A stretch of DNA of 64,000 bases from Smallanthus sonchifolius (taxonomy: Eukaryota > Streptophyta > Magnoliopsida > Asterales > Asteraceae): assembly GCA_023525975.1 (NCBI GenBank), contig JAKNSE010000037.1, positions 682,001 to 746,000 on the forward strand, written 5' to 3'. This document shows positions 11,758 through 22,535 of the stretch, piece after piece (position 1 is the first letter of the stretch; each line of letters starts with the position of its first letter). The notes below the pieces were generated by a model. The model made no database searches, was not told the DNA's origin, and saw only the letters and a list, made by a program, of their open reading frames with translations. A program made the position numbers and the translations under genes.

Positions 11758-14622
11758 CCATCTGAGGAGAAGAAGATTGACGACATCCCAATCGTTCGTG
11801 ATTATCCGGAGGTATTTCCCGAAGATCTACCAGATCTTCCACCGCATCGTCAAGTCGAATTCCAAATTGATCTAGCACCCGGAGCAGCGCCTATTGCTCG
11901 GGCACCCTACCGACTTGCACCTAATGAGCTGCAAGAGCTATCTACACAACTGCAAGATTTGTTAGATAAAGGTTTCATTCGACCAAGCTCATCGCCATGG
12001 GGAGCTCCAGTCCTATTTGTCAAGAAGAAAGACGGGACTTTCTGCATGTGCATCGATTACCGGGAACTGAACAAAGTGACGATCAAGAACCGTTATCCTC
12101 TACCTCGCATCGATGATCTTTTCGATCAACTTCAAGGATCAAGTTTCTATTCCAAGATAGATCTTAGATCCGGTTATCACCAGCTGAGAGTCCGAGAGGA
12201 GGACATCTCTAAGACGGCATTCAGGACTAGGTATGGTCACTATGAATTCATGGTCATGCCATTTGGACTGACCAACGCACCTGCGGTATTCATGGACTTC
12301 ATGAACCGTGTGTGTAAACCCTACCTCGATCAGTTCGTCATTGTGTTTATTGACGACATCCTCATCTATTCAAAGAATGAAGAAGAACATGAAGAGCATC
12401 TTCGTTTGATTCTGGAATTACTAAGGAAAGAACAACTCTATGCAAAACTCTCTAAATGCGAATTCTGGATTCGTGAAGTGCAATTTTTAGGACATGTAGT
12501 CAACGAGTCAGGGATACATGTCGACCCATCTAAAATAGAAGCAATCAAGAATTGGGCGGCACCGACAACGCCAAATGAGGTGCGACAATTTCTGGGGTTG
12601 GCTGGCTATTACCGTCGTTTCATTGAGGGATTTTCCAAGATTGCACAACCCCTCACCGCTCTGACTCAAAAGAGTAAACCTTATGACGGGGGTGATACCC
12701 AGGAATCAGCGTTCCAACTTCTGAAGCAAAAGCTCTGCAGTGCACCCATCCTATCTCTTCCGGAGGGAACGGATGATTTTGTGGTATATTGTGATGCATC
12801 AATTCAAGGACTTGGTTGTGTTCTGATGCAACGCGAGAAGGTCATCGCTTACACTTCTCGTCAGCTGAAAATACATGAGAAAAACTACATGACTCATGAC
12901 TTAGAGTTGGGAGCCGTAATTTTCGCACTTAAGATATGGAGACACTACTTGTACGGTACCAAATGCACCATCTACACCGATCACAAGAATCTTCAGCATA
13001 TCTTCGAGCAGAAAGAGCTGAACATGAGACAGCGTCGTTGGGTCGAGCTCTTGAATGACTACGACTGCGCAATCCGATATTACCCGGGTAAGGCTAATGT
13101 TGTAGCCAATGCCCTAAGTCGAAAGGAAACCAAGCCCAAACGAGTTCGAGCATTACAGCTTACTATCCACCCCGGATTACCTGACAAAATCCGTAGTGCT
13201 CAACTTGAAGCTCTGAAAGAGGAAAACCTACCGTTGGAAGGTACACGCGGTATGGAAGCACAGCTCGAGGTCAAATCTGACGGTATTCGCTACTTCACTG
13301 AACGAATATGGATTCCAGTGTTCGGAAATATAAGGGAACTAGTCATGGATGAGTCTCATAAGTCTCGTTACTCTATTCATCCAGGTTCCGACAAGATGTA
13401 CCATGACCTAAAAGTGCTGTATTGGTGGCCAAAGATGAAGGCCGATATTGCCACGTATGTGAGCAAGTGCCTGACTTGCGCGAAGGTCAAGGTTGAATAT
13501 CAAAAACCTTCCGGTCTACTCCAACAACCAGAGATTCCCATGTGGAAATGGGAACAGATATCCATGGACTTCATCACGAAGTTGCCACGAACTCCTACAG
13601 GATGTGATACCATTTGGGTAATCGTAGATCGCTTGACAAAATCTGCACACTTCCTTGCAATCAAAGAAACCGACAAGATGGAAAAACTCACTCGTATTTA
13701 TTTGAAGGAAGTAGTCTCTCGGCACGGTGTGCCAATCTCTATCATATCGGATCGTGATGCACGATTCACCTCTCGTTTCTGGCACTCGTTACATAAAGCT
13801 TTAGGCACGCGTCTTGATATGAGCACAGCATACCATCCTCAAACTGATGGCCAGACAGAACGTACTATTCAAACTCTGGAGGACATGCTACGAGCTTGTG
13901 TGATTGATTTCGGTAACACTTGGGAGTCTCACCTACCGTTGGTGGAGTTCTTCTACAACAACAGTTATCACACTAGCATCAAGGCAGCTCCATTTGAAGC
14001 ACTGTATGGACGGAAATGCCGTTCTCCAATTTGTTGGGCTGAAGTTGGGGATAGTCAACTTACAGGTCCTGAACTCGTACTTGAAACTTCTGAGAAAATC
14101 ATTCAAATTAGAAACCGTATGGCAGCAGCTCGTGATCGCCAAAAGAGCTATGCCGATAAGCGTCGTAAACCGTTAGAATTTCAAGTAGGGGATATGGTAT
14201 TGTTAAAAGTCTCACCTTGGAAGGGTGTCATTCGTTTTGGGAAACGAGGCAAGCTGAATCCTCGTTATGTTGGACCATTCAAAATTGTGAAGAGAATCGG
14301 GCCAGTTGAGTACCAGCTGGACCTACCCGAAAGACTTAGTGGTGTACACAACGTCTTTCACGTCTCAAACTTGAAGAAATGTCTAGCAGACGAATCGCTC
14401 ACAGTTCCTCTTGAGGAACTACATATTGATGAACAGTTGCGTTTCATCGAAGAACCTGTTGAAATTATGGATAGGGAGGTCAAAACGCTTAAGCGTAGTA
14501 GAATCCCTATTGTTAGAGTCCGTTGGAACTCGAAACGCGGACCGGAGTTCACGTGGGAGCGCGAGGATCAGATGATGCGCAAATATCCTAATCTGTTCAA
14601 GCACTCCACTTCAAATTCTTAA
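11758..14622 (+). CDS. pol: Tekay-type pol: RT, RNase H, integrase, chromodomain
   Basis: An uninterrupted frame; the first ATG is at 11959, giving 887 codons, and the frame is open from 11758 after a TAG. The start of RT (YRLAPNE, EL) is encoded before that ATG, so in the ancestor translation came from an upstream polyprotein. From 11959: RT with the FIDD catalytic motif at residues 130-133; RNase H with TDHKNLQHIF around 335-345; an integrase zinc-binding domain with two histidines and CLTC; an integrase core with MDFI, SDRDARF and the QTDGQTERTIQ glutamate; and a C-terminal chromodomain-like segment (about 835-885, with W and the FTWE motif). Chromodomains of this lineage direct integration to heterochromatin. 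All catalytic residues I checked are present. Confidence 0.9.
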   Translation, partial: PSEEKKIDDIPIVRDYPEVFPEDLPDLPPHRQVEFQIDLAPGAAPIARAPYRLAPNELQELSTQLQDLLDKGFIRPSSSPWGAPVLFVKKKDGTFCMCIDYRELNKVTIKNRYPLPRIDDLFDQLQGSSFYSKIDLRSGYHQLRVREEDISKTAFRTRYGHYEFMVMPFGLTNAPAVFMDFMNRVCKPYLDQFVIVFIDDILIYSKNEEEHEEHLRLILELLRKEQLYAKLSKCEFWIREVQFLGHVVNESGIHVDPSKIEAIKNWAAPTTPNEVRQFLGLAGYYRRFIEGFSKIAQPLTALTQKSKPYDGGDTQESAFQLLKQKLCSAPILSLPEGTDDFVVYCDASIQGLGCVLMQREKVIAYTSRQLKIHEKNYMTHDLELGAVIFALKIWRHYLYGTKCTIYTDHKNLQHIFEQKELNMRQRRWVELLNDYDCAIRYYPGKANVVANALSRKETKPKRVRALQLTIHPGLPDKIRSAQLEALKEENLPLEGTRGMEAQLEVKSDGIRYFTERIWIPVFGNIRELVMDESHKSRYSIHPGSDKMYHDLKVLYWWPKMKADIATYVSKCLTCAKVKVEYQKPSGLLQQPEIPMWKWEQISMDFITKLPRTPTGCDTIWVIVDRLTKSAHFLAIKETDKMEKLTRIYLKEVVSRHGVPISIISDRDARFTSRFWHSLHKALGTRLDMSTAYHPQTDGQTERTIQTLEDMLRACVIDFGNTWESHLPLVEFFYNNSYHTSIKAAPFEALYGRKCRSPICWAEVGDSQLTGPELVLETSEKIIQIRNRMAAARDRQKSYADKRRKPLEFQVGDMVLLKVSPWKGVIRFGKRGKLNPRYVGPFKIVKRIGPVEYQLDLPERLSGVHNVFHVSNLKKCLADESLTVPLEELHIDEQLRFIEEPVEIMDREVKTLKRSRIPIVRVRWNSKRGPEFTWEREDQMMRKYPNLFKHSTSNS

Positions 14623-14640
14623 CGTACTATTCTAATTTTC

Positions 14641-14740
14641 GGGACGAAAATTCTTTCAACTATGGGATGATGTGACATCTGGAAATTTTTTTTTATTTTG
14701 TTTAATTTTCGGGACGAAAATTCTTTCAACTAGGGGATGA
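14641..14740 (+). repeat. Duplicated polypurine-tract region
   Basis: A segment of about 50 bp, gggacgaaaattctttcaac followed by a G-rich tract and gatgatgtgaca, occurs at 14641 and again at 14711, 70 bp apart. The second copy runs into the LTR at 14741. The first also carries the first bases of an LTR (tgtgaca), so the PPT-LTR junction was duplicated. Confidence 0.8.
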
Positions 14741-17700
14741 TGTGACAATCCGTACTTTTCATATTAACACTACTTAACCCCGTTAAACCAAACCGCGTCA
14801 TCTCACAACTACAGTTAGTCGAGTTGCAAACCACAAGGACCAAATCTGTCAAACTCAAACATTTACATATGAACTATAGGGTCTAATGCTGTAAATACCC
14901 GAAACTCGATTGTTTGACTTTTGAAAGTCAAAATCGAGCATCCTTGATTCAAATTTAACCCGATTCTCCTAAGGTCGTTCGAATTCGTAACTTACTTGCA
15001 CAATAAAGCCATTAACGTTCATCATTGAGCCATTAAACATTGTAATTACGAACAATTAATCCCAATTATGGGTAATCAAGTCGTAACCGTCGACACCATG
15101 TTATCATCTCATCGTAACTCGATCAATTCGACTGTTAATCCCTCAATTGAGTACTCACGCACGTTATACGGTCGACTCAGAAGCAATCCCTTGCAGCAAT
15201 TCAGTCGAAGAAGGAACCGGACTCGCCGAAGTTGAAGCTACTCACAGTCGGCGCCGTTTTTACTCGATCCTCATCAATTCAATATCGTTTAAGGTAACAA
15301 ACCTCTCCAATAGTTTCGTTTATATGTCTGGATCAAAATCCCTATACCAATTCAACCTTTAAACATCGAATCTGTCATGATCCCAATCTAGGGTTCTTCA
15401 TAAAAACGATTTGGGGGTTTCGACCCCAAACCCAATCTCAACCAAATTAATTTACACCAGAAGTTTCGCAATCACGTATACATTGAAAACCCTCTATCAA
15501 TTTCACCTTTTAACATCGAATTGTACCCGGTCCGTAAATTAGGGTTTGTTCATAAGAAATTTGGGGGTTTTGATTCTAAGCACGATCTCAATGAAATTAA
15601 CTACCTCAGTAGTTTCGAAATGTCTTAATCACTAAAAACCCTATGAATCCAACCATTTTTAATATCGAATTCATCAGAATTGATTCTAGATTCAAAGTTA
15701 GGGTTTTCGATTCTAATTCCTGTAATTAATCGATCTTAAACTGCATGATTTTGGAATTAAACTCCACCCCAGACTCGCCTATACTCGACTTGCAAAACCC
15801 CTATACTTTCTGGTTCAATCATGGTCGGAATCTATGGATTTGGGATGGGATTTGGGTTCGGATCGCGATTAAGGGAAAAGGGGATGGGGTTTGGAAACAT
15901 TAAAACCATTTCAGAAGCATTTCATATCGCGATTCCCCCAGCAGATGGACTGGTTAAGTGTGTGTGCTTGTAGGGGAGAGACCCGGGTTCGAGTCTCTCC
16001 ACCTGTTTTATTTTTAAAACATTTTCTGATTAATATTTAAATAGAAAAATCAAACCATATATTATTAGATTAATGTATTATAATGTTTTAAACCGGAAAA
16101 CAACCCGTAGGCTCGGGTTTGGTTTTATAACCTATTTCATTATTTTTCCCCACTTTTATAAATAATATATTTATGTTATTATCGAATAAAAATAATATTT
16201 CTATATTATTTTCAAACCGCGACTCCGAATAAAATAATATGTTTATATTATTTTCAACCCACGACTCCTATTATTAAATAATATATATTTTTATATTATT
16301 TCGTCTCGTTTGTTGATCTCGTGTAACGTTTTAAACTAATTAATAATATAATTATTTATATTATTTCCTCACGTTTATAATCTCGTATAGAAAATAATAT
16401 ATTTATTATTTTATCACATAAATGATTATTTAGTTAATCCGTCGAGCCTAAAAATAATATATTAAATTATATTATTTTCCTAACTTTTGTAAACGACCCA
16501 AACGTACGAATTTATGTAATTGTTTAATTATTATTCGTTATTAACATACGACACGTAACGCTTCGATCTTAATTTTTATATTAAGAATCCTTATTCCCGT
16601 AGACACGTTCGTCTACTCTTGATTATTAGAGCGTTACTTTAGGACGTTCAATCTTCCGTGTTGTCGTCACATATTCCCATTGTATCCCTAGTTATTATGT
16701 GTATAATTCTAGGGCGTACGTAAGCCGTTGCAGGCTAACACTCGTGGTTCCAATAGTATTCTTGTGTGATACTACCTACTGCGCAGATCAGGTGAGTTTC
16801 ACGGCCCCTTTTTACTTGTTTTCCTATTGGGGGAGAAACATGCGTACAAACATCATTTTACTTGTTTTCCCGTTGGGGAGAAACATGCATACAAACATCA
16901 TTTTACTTGTTTTCCCGTTGGGGAGAAACATGCATACAAACATCATTTTACTTGATTTCCCGTTGGGGAGAAAAATGCATACAAACATCATTTTTACTTG
17001 TTTTCCCGTTGGGGGGAGGAACATGCATACAAACATCAATGTTACTTGTTTTCCCGTTGGGGAGAAACATGCGTACAAACAGACATCCGTTACTTGTCTT
17101 CCAGTCAGGGAGAGACATACAAACGGACATGGATCACATAGTATTTCATTACAACTAGTGTACTTAAGCGTAAACTCTATCATGAAAGTCCTCACATCGA
17201 ACCGTTTAAATATGAAGAATAGCGAGGTATGTTGAGTAGTACTACTGGGTTTGACAAACCCCACCCGCGTTAGTCGCGCTAACTCGATTGGAGGTCGAAC
17301 GGGTGTAATATTGACCTAAACATGCACCATGGTTGATAGGCCTGGTGGGAGGCAAAAACATAAACAGTCAGTTTACGGTTACGAGCGCTTAGAGTAACTT
17401 GTACATTGTCTAGCTAGCAATAGGTGTGAATTACGTATGTGGATCCAGCGACACTCAAACAGTTTATTTGCATATAAACCTGTGAACTCACCAACCTCGT
17501 GTTAACACTTTTTCTTACATGTTTCTCAGGTCGCTTTGGCGCAGGTTGCACACTTAGGACATGCATGGAGTCCTACTGTCATATCATTCATTTCAAACAT
17601 TTTAAACAGTGTTACTTATTTACATTAATTGACGCTTGTTGCGTGTAATTACTTTTGATTTCATTCTGACGTTTACGCTTCTGCATTAATTCTGAACTTT

Positions 17701-17816
17701 TATGTTATGACATTTCAAGTCCCATATAGTGTCGTTTGATGTAACTAATGACTGAGATCCTGGTGTGTCACATCCCTAACGGTAAAACTCCGTTAGTGGA
17801 ATTTGGGGGTGTGACT
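14741..17816 (+). repeat. 3' LTR of the Tekay-type element
   Basis: Near-identical to 6651-9728, including the tRNA-like segment (15942-16005) and the 45-bp tandem array (16810-17124). It ends GTGTGAC followed by T where the left copy has A. Confidence 0.85.
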
Positions 17817-18497
17817 AGGAAGGAATCTCTAAGGCATGTAAGTCTGTAGTGCAATGACCCTTAGCATTTACTGTTTTTGAACATATAAGTCCGTCGTGCT
17901 ATGTTTATAATCAATTTTGTTAGAGATTTCCTGAACAGTCCATAGACCCGTGCTAGTTATACTCGTTTAGTTATTTATTAGGTGCTCAAAAGATCATGAG
18001 GAAGGGAAGGTTTATCCGATAAGTTGTGGGGTCCATTCAGTTCATCAAAAACTCATCTAATTCATAATAAAATAAATACAGGTTTCTGAGATGTGAGTGT
18101 CGGACCCACTAAGTCATGAATAACTATTACTCGAAAAACATGATAACATCATTCACTGCTTCCTTGTCAATTAAGGTATAAAGGCTTGAGTTTAGAAGGA
18201 TAACATATTGGCAATCACCAAGACCTGTCTAAGAAAATGAGCGGCTGATAAGTATAGTTTAGTCTACTCTAGAATGATATGATCCCATAACAGAGTTTCT
18301 CTAAAAAATAATGTATCTTAGTGTTTCAAAGCAGTATGATATGTTGAAAAGAACAAAAAGATTTTTTGTGTTTTTAGCTTAGTTGAAGTTATTTTATTTT
18401 TTATCTTTGTTTGTATTTCATAATTATCATAATGACCGTTCCTGCTTGACCTAATAATCCAAATGAAAACATTTTTGAAAAATTCGAGGCATATCAG

Positions 18498-18622
18498 AAG
18501 TATGCGGGCGCATACTTGATGCGGGGCCGCATACTTGAAGGTTCTCTATAAATAGCATCGAAGTTTGCAGTCCAGGAGTTATCTCAGCCGCATACTTCAT
18601 TTTCTCTCTAGCCGCATACTCC
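18498..18622. promoter_or_regulatory. Internal palindrome cluster with TATA box before extra ORF A
   Basis: 18498-18517 has arms AAGTATGCG/CGCATACTT with centre GG. Half-sites GCCGCATACTT follow near 18525, 18587 and 18611. TATAAATA at 18547-18554 lies 30 bp after the palindrome. The same motif occurs in the LTR of this element (22206-22284), so this looks like a second promoter unit inside the element. Confidence 0.65.
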
Positions 18623-18924
18623 ATCTTTGTTCCCAATTGACCGATTACTTGACTTCATTGTGAAATTGTTGCTATATTCGTGTTCAAGAAATGTAGACGA
18701 CCATCAAAGGTAAGAGGCTTGATCATGAATTCACGCTAATCGAGCGTATGATGTGTTTTGGACTGAAAATGATAATGAATTGGACTCTTTGACCAAATTG
18801 ACCCTTAAAATCGATGTTAAATCTGAAATTGGTCCGATAGCTTTGATCGCAATCTCTTAGCGACCATGTATCACCTGAAAACCAATCCTAAAAACTTATT
18901 AAAATCCAAGAATCTTGATTTTAT

Positions 18925-19165
18925 TGAAGTTTGCAGTTTCATTAAAGTTTGTGGTTGAGTTTAAAAGTTTGCGGTGTCACCAAGTTTCCGGTGTAGTTTT
19001 TTTTTAAAGTTTGCGGCTTGACCAAGTTTGCGGTGTAGTTTTTAAAAGTTTGCGACTTGTCCAAGTTTGCGGTGTGTCCAATGTTTGCGGTGTGTCCAAT
19101 GTTTGCGGTGTGTCCAAAGTTTACGGTGTTGTTTTAAGTTTTATCTTAAAATTTGCGGTTTTAAA
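18925..19165 (+). repeat. Tandem AAGTTTGCGGTGTGTCC-like repeats
   Basis: Degenerate units of about 16-22 bp, more than eight of them, share AGTTTGCGG. This differs by one base from the palindrome arm AGTATGCGG in the same element. The array ends about 80 bp before the extra ORF. Confidence 0.75.
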
Positions 19166-19245
19166 ATCAAAGTTTGTGGTTTGATCCTTTGTCCGAAAAT
19201 TTTGAGTCTGTCGTTTTAGAATCTAACTTGTTCTATCGATTGCAG

Positions 19246-22106
19246 ACTTGAAATTTGTTAAGGATCATAATGAACCGGCTTACTTGGAGGACCCACCACA
19301 GAATCACAGCATTTTCAGGCCAATGATCGTGGTATTAAGGGCATCTAGAATCTTTCATGCCCTTTCACAACATCCACATATTTGTGAAGATTTTATTAGA
19401 GATTTCTGAAGCACAGCAGAAATAATCTCAGAGAATGATGTTGAAGAGATAGCTAGCACAGTTGCAGGAAAACGTATTGTTATTACTGAAGCGGTTATCA
19501 GAACATGCTTGAACTTTAGGGATAGTCTTGAGCACCCTACAAGTTTCACTGCCGATCAAATGACAGAAACTTTCCAAAGAATGAGCTATGAAGGAGAGTT
19601 GCCATCATTATTAAAGAGATATCCGCCACCTTACTAAGGATACTTGGCTCACGTGGTAAATCAGTGCATCACCGGCAGAAAAGGAGTGTATGATGAATTG
19701 AGCGTGAATATGACGTCAATGGTATATGCACTAGTTACAAGGGAGAATTTCAACTTCTCAAAAGTTGTGTTTGAAGAGATAAAAAGTAATCTGACTGGAA
19801 AGAAGAAGTCTGTGTTCTTAATGTGTCCAAGATTCCTATAAATGATCATAAACCGAGAACATGCAGAGTTGGTTATGACTCAAAGAAGGTTGCATGTGAA
19901 AGTGATGGACAAGAGTATTTTGTTCTATATGTGTATGAATAAGCATGGGTATTACGTTGGCCTAACACCCCTGGAGAGGTTTGGTGCTTTTCCAGAAATT
20001 GACGGTAACCAACCACAACAACAACCACCTCCACACCCACAACAACCACCACCACCACTTGAACCACGTCGTAGACCTAGACGTGTACGTCAACAGGCTC
20101 AGAATCAGGCAGAGGTTCCAATTGTTAATGAGCCTGTAATTCCAAATGTACAACTGGCCGACGAACACGAAGATGAATTCAATTATAATATTGAAGGGCC
20201 GATATAGTTCGAGAATGAAGAGAATGTAGAAAATCTCGAAGACATGGCAGATCTGAATCTAGACGATCTAATGTTCTCTGATACCGGAACTCAAAGTGTA
20301 AATAGTGAAAAGGGCGAAGAGGTTCAGAGTTCAAGTGCCGTTAATGTCGAAGAAAAAGTTAGTGAGTCTCCAGTAGATTCAGAGGATGAAGAGTTTGACT
20401 TGTCTGAAACAGAGAGTGACAAGGAAGAAGTGCCCATAAATAAATATCACATAAGCTTACTGATCAAAAGAAAGGCTGCTGGGAAACCTCCTCTCATCAA
20501 CCCTTCTAAACAACAAAGTGATACTTTCGATGAAGACTACGATTTTGAAGCTGGTCTAGGTCTGAGGAAGAAAGCAAAAGTTTCTGAATAACTCCCGCAC
20601 AAGTACACACCAATCATCACACCTACTTTCACCACAAAGCTAGATAAGGGCAAAGAGAAGATAAATTATGAACCGGTGGATGTTCAAGCTCTATAGCAAA
20701 GAGTTTTTGATCTCGAACATGATTCTGTGGCTAAGAATTCAAAGATTGAGAAGCTACATAAAGAAAATGATACTCTGAAGACGACCATAAACATACAAAG
20801 TGGTCATATCCAAAGTCTAAGAGAAAACATGAAGCATGTGCTTAAAGAGCTGAAGAGACTTAAAGAAAAGAAAGAGAAAAAGAAAAAAGAAGAGAGAAGA
20901 TGGCTGTAGTGGCAATGATAACACTAAAGCTGATGACAATGAAGGCAGTAAAGATGATAAAGATCAAAGTAAAGGCCAGGACGATCAAAGAACAAGTTCA
21001 CAAGAAAATCTTTCTAAAGCTTTGATCATTTATGTTCCTGCGTCAGAGGATAAAGGAGGACAACAGTCTGAAAATGATTTTTCTTTTTATTTTGAACAGG
21101 GTCTTGATGAATTACTTAAGTCAGACTCAGCGTTCTCATTTGAAAATGATTCGACTGTACTGGATGATGATTTTGCAGGAGAGGAAATATTTTAGGCAGA
21201 AGATTTCTTTGATGATGATATGCCTACCTCTCCTACATACATCAGTGCTCAGGGAAAGGTGATTACCGGTTTTGACAGCGATATATTCGCCAAAGGTAAT
21301 TCACCTCCCCACGTGGAGTTATCTGCTGAACATGTTGCTGAACTAACTAACACACCTGAAGCAACATCGTCCTCAGCCGCCCTAGATAAAAAAAAAGCAT
21401 GTTCAAGATTATTCCTCCACGAGAAGTCCATTATGTCACATCATCCAATGCACTTGCAATGAAGAACGATCGTTCTCCTATCTTAAGCTGGATGTTTGAC
21501 AATGAGAAAAGACTTTATCTAATTAAGAGAAAGAATGGACGAAAAGAGTATTTTGCAAGTCCACACGATTTTAGGACAATGCCCAGATTTGATCTTTAAG
21601 CTATGAACAAAGCTCTTTTTTACAATCCAGGAAATGATGGAGATGCAAGAAACTTTTTGTCATTTCTTGACAGGGAGTGTGATAGTGGATTCAAAATAAT
21701 GCAACCTACTAAATTCAAAAGGGTGAAGTCAAAGTACATCATTGATAGAATCAGCAAGAAGCCCCTTGTAATGGAAATCTATCCTCCTCCCAAGACAGTG
21801 GAATGTGTCCTAGTTCATCAAGCGTTGCCTGACAATTCACTAAGTCAACTTGAGTACTGGTCTTACAGTTCTATGACAGGATATCTAGACATTCACTGCA
21901 CTGACAGAGAGTTCACCATTGCTGACCCTATGGATCTATTGAAGTTTGGGAAGGAAGGCAAGATGAGATTATCCAAGTAGAGATTTTTTGTGCCTAAAGA
22001 ATGTGAGAAAGACACCAAGCCGTTTGTAAAAGTCTTGGCAATGGCAATTGTTAAACGCCTCTATGCGGGAGGTGGTGATCACTCAGCTGACATTGAAATA
22101 TTATGA
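19246..22106 (+). pseudogene. Extra ORF (third ORF) of SIRE-type element A
   Basis: About 950 codons, broken by several stops (for example near 19407, 19637, 19839, 20205, 20589, 20907 and 21978) and by frameshifts near 20910 and at an A-run near 21390. Order: an N-terminal domain (FVKDHN near 19252, TAEII, CPRFL near 19830) shared with the extra ORFs at 26170 and 52357; a proline- and glutamine-rich stretch (20010-20070); an acidic segment (20210-20440); a lysine-rich coiled coil (20700-20900); and a C-terminal domain (about 21399-22106) with W-x2-D-x-E-x-LYLI-K and FRTMPRFDL. No signal peptide or hydrophobic segment is seen. SIRE1 of soybean has a downstream ORF described as envelope-like; I see nothing envelope-like here. 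Confidence 0.75.
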
Positions 22107-22124
22107 GTTCCTTGAATACATTAG

Positions 22125-22137
22125 CCTAGGGGGAGAT
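22125..22137 (+). other. Polypurine tract of element A
   Basis: Ctagggggagat directly before the LTR that begins TGTAAGG. It primes plus-strand synthesis in this element class. Confidence 0.8.
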
Positions 22138-22535
22138 TGTAAGGATCAAACCTAATAGGCTAACGTATCAAGAGATCACCGGGAAGTTCAAAAGATGACA
22201 ATATGGAAGTATGCGGCCGCATACTTCATGACTTAGCCGCATACTTGAAGTATGCGGTGCCCAACCACATATTTGAAGTATGCGGGCCAGGCCCAAGCCC
22301 AAGCCCAACCGAATAGTATATATAGTTTGTTTTATATTCTGTATTCGGTTAGACGAGTTGTTAAGCGACAATTTGTATTTTTTTCAGTGGTTTATCAATA
22401 TACGAATCGTTTGACAATCAATTGTGTCTCGTCCTTACTGTTTGTACCTACAAGTCACGTGTCGAGTCTGTTTCCACCAGGTTCAACACGCTGTTGAAAC
22501 CGTTGATTGAAGATCCTCAGGATTCGGACCTTACA
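22138..22535 (+). repeat. 3' LTR of SIRE-type element A
   Basis: 398 bp with inverted ends TGTAAGG and CCTTACA. It contains palindromes at 22206-22284 and a TATATATA box at 22317-22324. No primer-binding site follows, so it is the 3' LTR. A second copy with an insertion lies at 43627-44454. Confidence 0.85.
22206..22284. promoter_or_regulatory. Palindrome cluster upstream of TATA, LTR A
   Basis: 22206-22227 is a perfect 22-bp palindrome with arms GAAGTATGCGG and CCGCATACTTC. 22237-22257 has arms CCGCATACTT/AAGTATGCGG around a single G. A half-site follows at about 22273-22284. The last site is about 33 bp before the TATA box. Confidence 0.8.

Larger units (their letters stand above)
6651..17816 (+). 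mobile_element. Ty3/Gypsy Tekay-type chromovirus, complete with both LTRs
   Basis: An 11.2-kb element with two nearly identical LTRs of about 3.08 kb, a PBS of initiator tRNA-Met type, pol in the order PR-RT-RNaseH-IN-chromodomain, and a polypurine tract before the right LTR. The long LTRs and C-terminal chromodomain fit the Tekay (Del) lineage of chromoviruses. By eye the LTRs differ at roughly 1% of positions, so the insertion is young compared with its surroundings. It sits inside the RT of a SIRE-type element. I could not find a matching 5-bp target duplication: left flank aatgg, right flank aggaa. Confidence 0.85.
17817..19245 (+). other. Post-pol noncoding region of SIRE-type element A
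   Basis: No coding similarity is visible. It lies just upstream of an extra ORF, as do 50159-52356 and the minus-strand 28244-26171 in related elements. It holds a palindrome cluster with its own TATA box (18498-18622) and an array of short GTTTGCGG repeats (18925-19165). It ends in a T-rich stretch and GCAG at 19242-19245, resembling a 3' splice site directly before the extra ORF. Confidence 0.55.

Noticed and set aside
6646..17821. Target-site duplication of the Tekay-type insertion
   Set aside because: Flanks aatgg and aggaa do not match, so none is claimed.
19246..22106. Calling the extra ORF a viral envelope gene
   Set aside because: No signal peptide, transmembrane helix or cysteine-rich ectodomain can be seen in any of the three copies.
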